A stretch of 64,000 bases of DNA, taken from contig JAMKCH010002849.1 of assembly GCA_023653785.1 (NCBI GenBank), positions 62,001 to 126,000 of the forward strand. The letters run 5' to 3'. The DNA is from Ophioderma brevispina. Lineage: Eukaryota > Echinodermata > Ophiuroidea > Amphilepidida > Ophiodermatidae. This document shows, one piece after another, positions 36,448 through 47,055 of this stretch. The notes under the pieces were generated by a model, which saw nothing but the letters and a program-made list of their open reading frames with translations, had not been told where the DNA came from and ran no database searches. The translations under genes and the position numbers were made by a program. Numbering within the stretch: position 1 is the stretch's first letter; each line of letters starts with the position of its first letter.

Positions 36448-36587
36448 ACGCCTCAGTGCATTCGACGGGATAATTGCACTTGACCGTATGGGTCAGTGCA
36501 GGCAGCACTAGAGCCTCCGGCTCTCGTGCTGCCTGCACTGACCCATACGGTCCCGTGCGATTATCCTGTTGAATGTACTGGGCTAGG
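36448..36587. repeat. Long near-perfect hairpin
   Basis: A perfect 27-bp inverted repeat, 36482-36508 with 36526-36552 (outer end GACCGTATGGGTCAGTGCAG), extends inwards to 34 bp with one mismatch and a 3-base loop. It extends outwards through GTGCATTCGACGGGATAATT paired with GATTATCCTGTTGAATGTAC. The total palindrome is about 140 bp. Confidence 0.8.
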
Positions 36588-37304
36588 TCCTTATCCTTAT
36601 CATAAATCCCTGAATTATGAGATAATGGACAGACCTACAGCTGTCATTTACACTGCTTTTTCATAGTAGAGCAAAGTAAAAACAATTACAATTCATCCAA
36701 AAGAGTTTCATTTTCACGGGTGTTTTTTTCATAATTTGGAGCTTTAAATCAGTCCACTCAGACAACATCGGCTGTAATATTGTGACCCCTGAGTGGTGCA
36801 CACAGAGCTCCCTAATACTGTGCTCATTGCAACTACTCAAGTTAAAAGCACAGGCTTAATTAACAATTACAGTCTTCTTTAGCACGGTGTGTAACTATTT
36901 TTTAGTGGAAATCTTTAGGGTACTGGGGGTACAGGGGTGTTATTGATCGAATTTTATTTTTTTAAAGTAGTTTGTTTTTATGTTAGGGGTGTTTTCCATA
37001 TTTGTGGCTGCGGGTAATATTCATACTTGCACTCTTGTGCAATAACACACCCCCATACTAGGGTTTACGTCACTCTCTCTGCCCAAAATTTATTAGACTC
37101 GTTCAAGATTGCGAGCCTAGGAAATTTTTGGTATGATTACGCGTATAATATATTGATTAACTGCAGGTGATGCCTCTATAAATGGAATGACTTCAAAATA
37201 GGTGTTTTAACTCTCCACAGTTCTAATTGTAAACTTTCTGATTGTATTTTCCTATCCGCTATGGCAGAGGATTTACCAAAATGATACACTTTTAAACGCT
37301 TTGC

Positions 37305-37430
37305 TTAACTCTCGTCTAACCAAGGGGTTTTCTACTACGTTCACGACCGGGAAAGAGGGGGGGGGTAGTTACCACCTCATCCCCTGGTTACCACCCCATC
37401 TCCCTGTTTTTTCATACTATTATGGGGGTC
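37305..37430. mobile_element. Left end of a CCTCGTCTACC-family MITE
   Basis: Begins TTAACTCTCGTCTAACCAAGG and continues into a G run and CCACCTCATCCCCTGGTTACC. No matching right terminus follows. Confidence 0.5.
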
Positions 37431-37706
37431 TTGTTTTCAAATTGAAAAATTTAATCTACTAGCTTAATTGAGATTATATCATGATAGGAAAGTGTCAACT
37501 TTCAGCTTTCATTTGCTTTTTGTTTAAGGTAAATAGCGTCCGTTCCAATTTTATGCTCGATTAAAGCAAGCAAATCTCGCTCGTTCGATGCATTTTTGTG
37601 TACATTTGTATGTAAAAAGTGGCCACCCTGTTATTTTAAGCAAATATAATTTATTATTATCATGATCACATATTACAAGCTTTTTCAAAATTAATTTGTT
37701 AAAACA

Positions 37707-38052
37707 TTAAAGGGGCATTTCGTAATCCATAACCTCGTCCCCCCGACTTGCCTCAAACAAGTTGAGATTTTTATATCATCGGAACCGTTGGCTATAGTAA
37801 TTCACATGTACCTAATCTTACGTGCAAATTCGATCGTATCTGTACGAAATTCGCAATTTTGTATCTTCTGTCCGTAAACCGACAGAAATTACAGCACAGT
37901 GGCCTATGGGACCGCGGGAAACAAGCAACTGCTCATAACATAAAACCACAAGATCGGGATCAACTCAAACTTTGTGAATAGGCTTTTCTCAAGGATATCT
38001 AGTGAACAGTGAATAAAACAGAAGGTGCTGGAATCACGAAATGCACCTTTAA
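37707..38052. mobile_element. TTAA-flanked MITE, GGGGCATTTCGT family
   Basis: The left end TTAAAGGGGCATTTCGTAAT and the right end ATCACGAAATGCACCTTTAA form inverted termini with TTAA at both edges; 346 bp, no open frame. Confidence 0.75.
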
Positions 38053-38493
38053 ATTCATTATGCATCAAACCAACTCGAAATTCTCAGCTCGACAGCATTT
38101 CTTTATTATCACTCACCCAGTGACATTTAAGACGATTATTTTCAAAATTAATTTAACCCATTAGATCATCCCCAATTTTCATAAAAATGCACTCAAAAAA
38201 TGTAATAATTTATATTTTAAAATAAATGAACAGTTACTTCTAAGTTTTGGGCCAGATTAATAGTTTTTTGCAATTTTTATTATGTTCGATTATGTTTCGC
38301 TCAATATCTCAAATGGTGAAAATCGGGATTTTATGAAACGGGAACGAACATAACTCAAAACAAAAGGCTTATCGACAGAAATTTGGCACATGTATCAAGC
38401 ATCCAACGGGCTGTGAAACCATGGAGCCGGAATTTTGAAATAGGGCTCCAATTTTGAATTATGGCATAAAGTTTTTTTACTTGGTCAGCTCCT

Positions 38494-38656
38494 GGTTGCC
38501 ATGGCAACCATATCAAAAATCCGGCTCCATGATTTTCTGCGCACTATACCCATGCACCCTCTCCCCAAGTATGGCGTAAATGCAAGTTACCGGTAAGCAG
38601 TTGCGTTTGTTTCCGTGTTTAGCCAATCAGAGGCCCTGTTCAGTTACCATGGCAAC
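38494..38656. promoter_or_regulatory. Two RFX X-box-like palindromes
   Basis: GGTTGCCATGGCAACC at 38494-38509 is a perfect 16-bp palindrome, and GTTACCATGGCAAC lies at 38643-38656. Both fit the RFX X-box pattern GTNRCC-N-RGYAAC. They lie deep in an intron, and no promoter or gene start is visible nearby, so function is unproven. Confidence 0.35.
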
Positions 38657-38769
38657 AAGATCAAAATAATTCCCATTTTTCAAAATTTTTCAAACATGGG
38701 CTACATGTGATATACGACAGGCACAAATAACATTAACCATATAGTCAAGAAAATGGCAGTCGAAGGTCG

Positions 38770-39688
38770 GGGTAAAAAAAAAACGTGGGACCCCCCCCCC
38801 CCTTAAGGGGACCAAAAATTTCTTGTTTTGTAGCAGGGGTGTAGCTAAGAGTTTTTTGCTAATTGTCTGATTTAGGAATACGCTTGCCTGATACAAAAAA
38901 AATTTAAATCCGCCCACGGCTCATTAGAATACTAGGTTGGGTTCCCTAGGAACCCCCCCCCCCCCCCCCTTGGGCACTAAAGAAGTGAAAAAATCAGATT
39001 ATTTTACTAATTAAAAAATAAAATTAAATCTTGGGATTTAGTTATTTGCTTAGATAGAACCTTAGGAGGTAATTAATTAATATTAATAATACTTAAATCA
39101 AATAACCTTTTATATGCTGATAGCAGCAATTTTAATTGTGGTCATGCGTGCTCTTAACTGGTGTAAGTCTATGGGAAAATAAGGCGATTTGTGAAGTTTC
39201 TGAGAAAATCAGATGGTATAAATTTGCTATATTTTTGCAATGATTATTTAATTGGTTATTCTAGAGTAGATTAATGAATGTTTTGGATCAAACCTTAATA
39301 TGGAGTGCTGAGGATGGAATGTGCGACCCCATCTGTTTTCGAGATGACAATTTCCAATTTGACATAGGTCATAGGTCAAGGTCGGATTTTCATTTTTTAG
39401 TGTGGGTATTTTGTTCTTACGTGACCCCTATTTATTGTGTAAAGTGTGGGGTCCCCCCAACATTGACCCGCCGGTCACTCCCCCGTGGCGCAGGGTTCCT
39501 TGTATCGGGGTTATGCTGTGGGCTGGTGTTGAGAAGTGGTGTTGTTTTGGTGGGGTCGTGGGGATGTATAATTTGTTGTGGTTATTGTGGGGTGGGTTTA
39601 TAATTTGTGTTGTGGTGTCCCTAGGAACCCCCCCCCCCCCCCTTGGGCACTAACGGAAGTTTTTTTAGCTTGGGCACTTAAGTGTTAA
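38770..39688 (-). mobile_element. CACTTAAGTG-family MITE, second subfamily
   Basis: The right end GGGCACTTAAGTGTTAA is intact; the left TIR is lost. It matches 52164-53143 along CTAATTGTCTGATTTA, AAATCCGCCCACGGCT, CTTAGGAGGTAATTAATTAA and TAGGTCATAGGTCAAGG. A GC-rich block at about 39440-39615 replaces the one at 52857-53070 in that copy. Open frames 39274-39653 lie inside. Confidence 0.75.
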
Positions 39689-39916
39689 AGCATCGAGGTA
39701 CATAATGTGAGCTGGTTGTTCAGAAATACTTGGGCGATAAAGTACCATTTTGTATATCTCATATTGAAACACATTTTGAGTGAGCTCACAAGTGCAATGC
39801 AAATGGTAACCAATAATTTACAATGCTCCCAGAATATAAGTCTTGTTTCAGTCTGCTAGTACTCTTGGGGAAAATTATAATTTAATTTACTCATCCGAAG
39901 TGCATAGTTCTCTACA

Positions 39917-40445
39917 TTAAAGCAATACACAGTACTATTTTGAAGAGCGCCCGTAATTTCCGGATATTTTGAATTTTTGCACAGTTGCAAATTGGTAATT
40001 TGACTATAACAATGCCTGTGAATGGTAGATCTCAAAACTCTTTGTGTCGCAAAAGAAGAATTTGTAATTAGATAATTATATCGGGACTCCTCCGTATAAT
40101 AAGAGCGCTGGAAATGTCCTTTCAACATGAAATAGCCGGGGAATTGCGGCATGTAAATGTCTACGCTCATCCTGGGGTTGTTCCGTCGGTTCTGGCAAGG
40201 TAATTTTCGTGAGATGCACTATTTCATCATTGACGGACATAGATTTGGGGTTTCCAGCTCCGCCATTAAATTACAATCAACGATCTCGATTCCAATTGCA
40301 AAATCACTTCTTTTATAAAAAAAAAATACGCATTTTTTAGCATTACCACTCGCAGGTATAGTTTACTAGACAATTACCAACACAACTGTTAAAAAATTTT
40401 GAAAACTGGGGGCGCTCTTCAAAAAGTGTGCTGTTATTGCTTTAA
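39917..40445. mobile_element. TTAA MITE, GCAATAACAGTAC family, copy 1
   Basis: The left end TTAAAGCAATACACAGTAC with GAAGAGCGCCC and the right end GGGCGCTCTTC...GTTATTGCTTTAA are inverted repeats with TTAA edges. 529 bp. It lies 36 bp downstream of Calx-beta exon 40481-40621 and forms the left edge of the duplicated block. The minus-strand open frame 39856-40170 is inside it. Confidence 0.75.
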
Positions 40446-40480
40446 CTGGTTACCAATTGACGAATTCAATTCAAACTTAC

Positions 40481-40621
40481 TAAATTGAAGGCATGTCGGG
40501 TGCTCGGTACTACCGCCTGTTACCTCTACAGTGACGTCGTAATCAGTATCCACAGTATTACCTTCAAATTCCGGCTTTGAGTCCGTGGAGAAACCTATCT
40601 TAGGTTTCTTTGCATCAGGTA
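40481..40621 (-). CDS. Calx-beta exon (N-terminal part, domain 1), intact
   Basis: A 141-bp internal exon (47 codons), phase 1 at both ends, with acceptor atacaattacag and donor A|GTAAGT. It is open throughout. Translation contains PDAKKPKIGFSTDSKPEFEG and VDTDYDVTVEVTGGSTEHP, ending CLQF. The K-I-x-F strand, EG turn and V-T-V-E-V-T-G-G strand are the first part of a Calx-beta domain. It is 12 codons longer than the equivalent exon at 18993-19097. It joins 28786-29087 in frame (A|GC gives Ser). It is the most upstream intact exon seen; a damaged duplicate lies at 42963-43101. Confidence 0.82.
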
Positions 40622-42370
40622 CTGTAATTGTATTTGAAAAATAAATTAGACATGCTCAACTAATACGATATAATGCATTTTATGAACAATAAGTCTATAA
40701 TATATCCGACGCGATAACAGCATAATTAAAAAAATATGAAATAGAACAAGGTTGTGGGCTTTTCAGGTCCGTATACAAGCCGAACCATTCCGAAAAGGAG
40801 AAAAGGGAAGAGGGGAATTAAGAGATATGGGAAGATGATAGTGAGGAAGGTCGGCAGGCTAACGTCGGTGAATGTTGTCCTGCCGAGTATAATTAGCTAA
40901 ATATAATAATTAGGCCTAATTAATGACGGATATGTGCATAGCTTTAAGCGGACATCTGGGCTTTTGACAAAAATATGTTTAGCAATATTGTACGTAAAAA
41001 TAAAACATTTGGCATGTGCAGTGATCATGTTTTTCGATTTTGCGACATAGGGCTTCCCTGAGCTTTCCCGGGTTTAAATTTCACTGCTGTGAAGCTCTGT
41101 AGGTCGCCATGTTTATGAGACTTTATTGTTTACTTAGTGTGTTCATACTAGAAAAATAGATTGAAGCTTTTTTACAACTAACTTATTATATCGTCGGGCG
41201 CGTCACATTAAGACGTATTCGACATTTTGGATTTTTTGGAAAAATTTGGCATATACGTTTGTTTTGGTCCTACTCTACATATTGCCAAAATTTTAAAACG
41301 CCAAAGTAGCTTTAAATCTAAAGGCAAGACTTCATAAATATGTACCCCCTCATATTAATTTACATGCAACATAAAATTTAATTATTTTAGCTGTTTTTTC
41401 CGTTTTTTGGATTAAACCAGGCCACCAATTAAAAATAAATTTTGTATCTTAATATCTACGAGGGGGGTTACATATGGAGTCTTTCCTTAGTAAATGACGT
41501 ATTTACAAACGTTAAACTGTCTGCCTCAAACTCACATAATAATCGTCACGAACTTCCAAACAGGCCAATCGACCAAAAGTCACATTTCGAGATATCGGCT
41601 ATTGAGTTTCGAGAATTATGAAACTGTGCATATCTAAATTTGAAACATTTTAGGAAAATGATTTTATGGGATTATTGTGGACATTGAAACGTTCTCATTT
41701 TGAGCACGCTTTCCATCAAGTATCCTTTGTTTCCTGTCAAATTTAATTACACATGATTGGTCTGTTTGCAAAAAACTAAAAAACGTCCTCTGTTTCTATC
41801 AAGGAGACGAAATGCACCTTGATCTTGAGTACTCAAAAAGAGTCCATCGATCGCTTCAGGCGGCGGTATTCAACATGTTGAAACATACTTTTGCCTGCGG
41901 AGGGCGCTAGAATGACTATGCTTTTGTAACGGTTTCTAAGGGGTCCATTGTCTCTTACAGGCAAAATAATGTGCCAGTAGAAGATAGAAAATAGGAATGA
42001 TGAGGTTCTACAATTTTTTATTTTGTATAGAATTGAATTTAATCAATAGTTAATACTCATGTAAAATATAATACATCAAGCTTATAAATATACCGTTTAA
42101 TTTATGGAAACCTGGAAAAGATGATTTACGGTGGTTTTTGTTTGGCAGAATTGCTGCCAGACTTTTTCTTGTAAAAGTTTATAGTCATTTTCTGGTAAAC
42201 TATTATTACTTTCATCGCTAATTGTGAAAATTCATAATACTGATGTACGATAATGTTGAGTCTCGAAAACAAAATATAATAAAAGCTCCAGTTGTAGTCG
42301 TTTTATACGCCTGTAATTGCATAAAATTTACAGTATTTTGCTGTATTTCAATTGTAGCATCGGCCCCACA

Positions 42371-43787
42371 TTAAAGCAATAACAGTACAGATGTTTGAAG
42401 AGCGCCCTTATTTCCCGGATATTTTTGAGATTTTTTGCACAGTTCTTGTATTTGATAGTAAACTATCCCTGTGAATGGTAGAGCTCAAAACTCTTTGTTG
42501 TCGCAAAAGAAAGAATTTTGTAATTAGAATAATTAATATCGGGAATCTCCGATAATATTTAAGAGCGCTGTAAACGTCCTTTTCAACATGAAATGCGGGG
42601 AATTGCGGCATGTAATGTCTATCTACAGCTCATCCTGGGGGTTTTGTTCCGCCTGCGGTTCTTCTTGGCAAGGAATTTTTCGTGAGATGGCACTATTTCA
42701 TCATTGACGGGACATAGATTTGGGGGTTTCCAGCTCCCCATTAAAATTACAACAACGATCTCTATTCCACATCAAATCCACTACTTCTTTTATAAAAACA
42801 AAATACGCATTTTTTAGCATTACCTCTGCAGTATCAGTTTTTACTAGACAATTACAACACAACTGTTAAAAAAAATGTTGAAACTGGGGGCGCTCTTCAA
42901 AACGTGTGCCTGTTATTGCTTTAAAACTGGTTACCATGACGAATTTTCAATTCACACTTTACTAAATTGAAGGCTGTCGGTTGCTCGGTAGACCGCTTTA
43001 CCAGAGTCTACAGTGACGTCCGTAAGCCCTCCCCAGTATTACCTTCAATTCCGGCTTTGAGTCCGTGAAAACATATCTTAGGTTTCTTTTAGCCATCCGT
43101 ACTGTAATTGTTATTTGAAAAATAAATTAGAAGGCTCAACTATCCGTATAATGCATTTTATGAACAATACGTCTATAATATATCCGACACGATAACAGCA
43201 GAATTAAAAAAAATATGAACTAGAACAAGGTTGGTGGGCTTTTCAGGTCCCCGTAATACAAGCCGAACCATTCTGAAAAGGAGATAAGGGAAGAGGGGAA
43301 ATTAAGAGATATGGGAAGATGATAGTGAGGAAGGGTCGGCAGGCTAACGTCGGTGAATGTTGTCCTGCCGAGTATAATTAGCTAAATATAATAATTAGGC
43401 CTAATTAAATGACGATATGTGCATAGCGTTAAGCGCCATCGGGGCTTTTGACAAAATATGTTTCGCAATTATTGTACGTAAAAATAAAACAGGTGCATGT
43501 GCAGTGATCATGTTTGTTTCGATTTTTGCGACTGGTCTTCCTGAGCTTTCCGGTTTAAAATTTCACTGCTGTGAAGCTCTGTAGGTCCCATGTTTATGAG
43601 ATTTATTAGTTTACCTTTAGTGTGTTCATACTAGAAAAATCAGATTGAGCTTTTTTACAACATAACTTATTATATCTCGGGCGCGTCACCAATTAAGACG
43701 TATTCGACATTTTGGATTTTTTGGAAAATTTGGCATATCCGTTTGTTTTGTACTGACTATACATATTCACAAATTTTAAACTCAAAG
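42371..43787. repeat. Tandem duplication, copy 2, left part
   Basis: Collinear with 39917-41300 of copy 1, including the GCAATAACAGTAC MITE (42371-42924) and a damaged Calx-beta exon. It carries dozens of one-base insertions and deletions relative to copy 1. It is interrupted at 43788 by a hAT-like element and resumes at 47056. Confidence 0.85.
42963..43101 (-). pseudogene. Damaged duplicate of the domain-1 Calx-beta exon
   Basis: Matches exon 40481-40621 along its length (GGACTCAAAGCCGGAATT, TCACTGTAGA, CCTTCAATTTA) but is 139 rather than 141 bp and has several frame breaks. The donor is GTAAAG instead of GTAAGT; the acceptor CAG is kept. It could be a dead duplicate exon, or the other haplotype badly polished and joined in tandem. 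It cannot encode a Calx-beta strand set as written. Confidence 0.7.
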
Positions 43788-43922
43788 CATAGGCGGACTG
43801 ACCAAGGACCTGCTGTGGAAATTTCCACACGGGCCGCTTGGAATTGGCCACTTGTGGCTGTCAAGTAAAAGAGAAGAAAAAACAGAAGAAAGAATTAAAA
43901 AGAACAGAAAAGGAAAAAAGAT

Positions 43923-44381
43923 TTATAGGGTAAAGATTTTAAGCCTGTGCCGCAAGTTCAACCACTGCTTTTCAGGAGGTCCGTGGTAAAAATTCATTAA
44001 GTCTTGGCCGGCAGCAACTCTTTGGAGAACGAAGTTGAAACCTTCAATATGGCAAAACAAGCCTTTTGCGATTTTGGCTGGACTTCTCGATATCTTACGA
44101 ACGTTACAAGCTTGCTTGTAGCAGCCTATAATGTGGCCTGCTATGTGGTAGCGATTTGGAACTGTATCTACTCTATCTAGCAAATTTGCCTTTAAAAATT
44201 TTGAATCTCTTAAAGGAAATCTGTCAAGATTTTTGTCAATCTCAGTTTTGGACTTACAATTCATAAAATATTGTACATACATCACGATTTCCCGACAAAT
44301 AATCCAATTTGAATGTAAAATAACAATAAGCATTTTATTTGCTTTTTTGACATACGAAGAAAACGGCGGATTTTTCGCCAC
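43923..44381 (-). CDS. 152-codon open frame in hAT-like insertion, unknown
   Basis: The longest open frame in the window. It starts MAKNPPFSSYVKKANK and ends LNLRHRLKIFTL, with a basic, Lys/Arg-rich middle (KNLDRFPLRDSKFLK) and scattered cysteines. I recognise no transposase, zinc finger or BED motif. It overlaps an antisense open frame at 44233-44529 that ends LDGLIKYKKLEK. Either may be a fragment of an element gene or chance; splice sites were not evident. Confidence 0.2.
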   Translation of the reverse strand: MAKNPPFSSYVKKANKMLIVILHSNWIICREIVMYVQYFMNCKSKTEIDKNLDRFPLRDSKFLKANLLDRVDTVPNRYHIAGHIIGCYKQACNVRKISRSPAKIAKGLFCHIEGFNFVLQRVAAGQDLMNFYHGPPEKQWLNLRHRLKIFTL

Positions 44382-45579
44382 GGCTCAATTGATCAACGCG
44401 CCGCATTGTTGGTCTCCTCGTGACGTCAAAGTGAATGACCAAAACAGCGTGTTGACTCGACTTGGTTTTTTTTTATTGCTGACACTGTATCTTGATGGAT
44501 TAATAAAGTACAAAAAATTAGAAAAATAGTTACAGAATGACATATTTTGTGTTCATTTCGTTGTGTTTTAATTATTATTATGGGCAAAACACGCGATAGG
44601 ATGGGTCACCACTAGTAAAATTATGGATGGTCATCACCTTGACGTCACCATTTGCCTGCGATGTGGATTTGTTAGAATCGTTTTCAGATTAATATTGGGC
44701 GGAAATTAAAAGGGCAATACTAACAAATGTGGACAAATTTTCACTATTTTGATTTATAGTAATCTACGTACTAAGCTTCCATCCATTACCAAATTTTTTC
44801 CAAATATTCAGAATCAGGACATATTTCCTTTAATACTTTTCATTAGGGGGAAAGTTTGATTCCCGGCTGTAGGAAAAAAGAAACTGGTACACTGTCCCCT
44901 AATATACGGGCGAAGCTTAGACTCCATATCTATATTGTTTTTGAAACCACTTGGATTGAACTATTATCTAAAAATACGAAAACTTATGATAGAAAGTAGT
45001 CCAAACCAAAGGTTCCTGTAATAAATCCTCCTCGAAGAAAATGGTAACTTCACAATATCAGTACCATACGATACGGCAAGTCTTGTGGCCCAGGAACTTT
45101 CATCAAACAATCCGAATGTTGATGGTACAACCATATCTCCGTCATATCTTGTGTCTCTTGTAAATTACATAAATTGGTTTCCTGAATGAATTGTTCTGAC
45201 TAGACCATAATCAACCAATTGTTCAATAGTTTGTTTTGATACAAGGTGTAAAGTATTACTCCTCTGAAGTCTGTATCGTCACTCCACCACTATACTACTC
45301 AGAGGGCCTCCGTGAGTGGCCCGGGCAGTAGACAAAAAGTGGGGCCCTGCCTTTAGAAAAATACGACGAAGCATGAGAAACCAACATTGCATATTTTATA
45401 TACTTTAAAAGCCCACTTTGAAAATTAAATCATCTAATTCAGATCTATGGACCACTTTGATACACATTTTTGCTTACAACATCCAAACGCTAGAGCAATT
45501 TGAACGCCATTTGACTAAAATGAGAATAGAATGGAGCGGTGTCCCTATTGCAGGGTAAAAACGCATTAGGTTGACCATA

Positions 45580-46486
45580 GCCCCACGTCTACCGAGGGGG
45601 ATCTGGTTAACCACCCCCCTTTTTTCGTCTTGCTAACCCCCTCCCCTTTTCTTGTACCAAATTGTCAATTTCATGCAAACAAACATCCATCAGCGATATA
45701 GGTAAAGTACAGAGCGATACCAAAGTTGGGAGGTGGTGCCAACAGCTGCCAACAACCCCCTTCGGGTGAACGTGCCAACATGACAGGATGTCACAGTCAT
45801 TGACAGTTTGATGCCATAGATAGTTAGTGTCCAGCTCCTCTTCCATGTGATACCAAAAGAGTACCTAGCGATACGTCAGAATGACTCATAAATTTCGTAT
45901 GTCAGAAAACTGTCCAAGTTCCATAGACACCTCCAGTGTCAAAGGGGGAAATTCTCCTTTTTCTAAAAGTCAGGATCTCCGATTTCCATGCGTTTTTTGG
46001 CTCTAATGATGGGAAAATGACTAGTTTTATATACTTCAAGAGGTTTTAGTGCTATAATAATTTGTTTAAGTCAAACCTGGATATCTCAATAGTCCACACT
46101 CCACCCCCTCCTCAACTAATAGCGTCATAGTAACGTCATAATGGGAATTGGTACTTTTTGATACCAATGGAAGAAGAAAACGCTAAGCTATCCTGTTGGT
46201 CAAAACAATAGGAATGGGAATGTTTTAGTAGGAAAATCGCCGGGGGTACTGCCCGGGTGTAAAAGTCGATATGTTCCGTCCGGCGGAACCTAGTCCGGGC
46301 TTCCATTGCGAACAACGAATTAATCGTGAACCGAATGTTTGCGTGAGAGTCAACTGATCGATTGCTCTATTGTTCTCAATTGTTGCTGGACTGTGAGACC
46401 GGAGTACTATATCTCCAGCCACAGCCTCAACGCCCCCCCGTTCGGAAGTGTTTGTTACGAACATGGCTCAAGTAGACGAAGAGTTA
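45580..46486. mobile_element. TTAA MITE, CCTCGTCTACC family, nested
   Basis: The left terminus is CCACGTCTACCGAGGGGG (TTAA edge lost) and the right terminus is AGTAGACGAAGAGTTAA. The interior has CATAGTAACGTCATAATGGG and TTGATACCAATGGAAGAAG as in 27430-27480 and 49670-49730. It lies inside the hAT-like insertion. Open frames 45607-45846 and 46225-46464 are within. Confidence 0.65.
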
Positions 46487-46584
46487 AAACCGGAAGAACC
46501 CCCATATGAAATGGAAACGGATTAAGGCTGGTGCTTCCAACTCAAGGGCATTCGGGGTTGACGTAGGAATGTGCAAAAATAATT

Positions 46585-46815
46585 ATCTTTGGGTGAGAGA
46601 CACCAAATTGCAAAAAAGATTGTTTCGGTGATAACTTCTAAATTTTTTCCCAAAATGGGGTCGTTGTGTGCTTTTTTTTTTTTTAAATAATCCTTCAGAT
46701 AAGAGGTCTTTGGGTGAAGACTTTCAAAACTTCCCCCAAAATAGGAGTCTTTTGTTGACAGAGGTCAAATTTTTTCACAAATATGGGATCTTTGGGTGAC
46801 ACCAACTGAAAATGG
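46585..46815. repeat. Short tandem array, TCTTTGGGTGA units
   Basis: About four diverged units of 55-70 bp with TCTTTGGGTGA at 46587, 46708 and 46789 and CAAAATGGGGTC / CAAAATAGGAGTC halves between. Confidence 0.6.
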
Positions 46816-47055
46816 GGTTCTTAACAGCCTATACATACGCGTCACTTCCCAAGATGGCATGCAGTGCCCTCCCTGGTGGGAGTGAGGCATCTACCTTTAA
46901 GCTTGGAAATGTTCGATCAATCGTTTATTGTAGTAGGTTTTTTGCTTGTTTTCGTTATATATATTACATAGGTCCTATATGATTTTCAAATAGGTCCATG
47001 GGCCGTCAAGGTCATTTTTTTCCACTGCCAGGGATTGACTACCCGTCCGCCTCTG

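Larger units (their letters stand above)
29088..40480. other. 11.4-kb intron within domain 1
   Basis: Contents: a fold-back element with palindromic CRE-like TGACGTCA (29497-29708); a possible tRNA-derived SINE (29806-29925); a hairpin (30369-30423); a LINE fragment (31199-31816); a GACTAG-motif array (32936-33180); open frames of unknown meaning at 34153-34500 and 34610-35022; a long hairpin (36448-36587); a half TTAA element (37305-37430); a TTAA element (37707-38052); paired X-box palindromes (38494-38656); a CACTTAAGTG-family element (38770-39688); and a TTAA element (39917-40445) that ends 36 bp from the next exon. The remainder is unremarkable AT-rich sequence; no Calx-beta exon was seen. 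Confidence 0.6.
39917..42370. repeat. Tandem duplication, copy 1 (about 2.46 kb)
   Basis: This block, from the MITE edge through Calx-beta exon 40481-40621 and intron sequence to ATCGGCCCCACA, is repeated from 42371 (to 43787, then 47056 to about 48122). The two copies are collinear and differ mainly by single-base indels. Copy 2 begins exactly at the TTAA of the MITE. Confidence 0.85.
43788..47055. mobile_element. hAT-like 3.3-kb insertion
   Basis: The left end CATAGGCGGACTGACCAAGG and the right end, whose reverse complement is CAGAGGCGGACGGGTAGTC, are hAT-type termini. The insertion splits copy 2 of the duplication at a point that is continuous in copy 1 (near 41303). Flanks ctcaaag and ctcaagt suggest an imperfect 8-bp target duplication. 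No transposase is recognised. Inside are two overlapping unexplained open frames (43923-44381 minus, 44233-44529 plus), a nested MITE (45580-46486) and a short tandem array (46585-46815). Confidence 0.7.

Noticed and set aside
39274..39653. Two open frames of 83-109 codons with hydrophobic ends
   Set aside because: Inside a GC-rich low-complexity block of a CACTTAAGTG-family MITE; no counterpart frame in the sister copy at 52164-53143.
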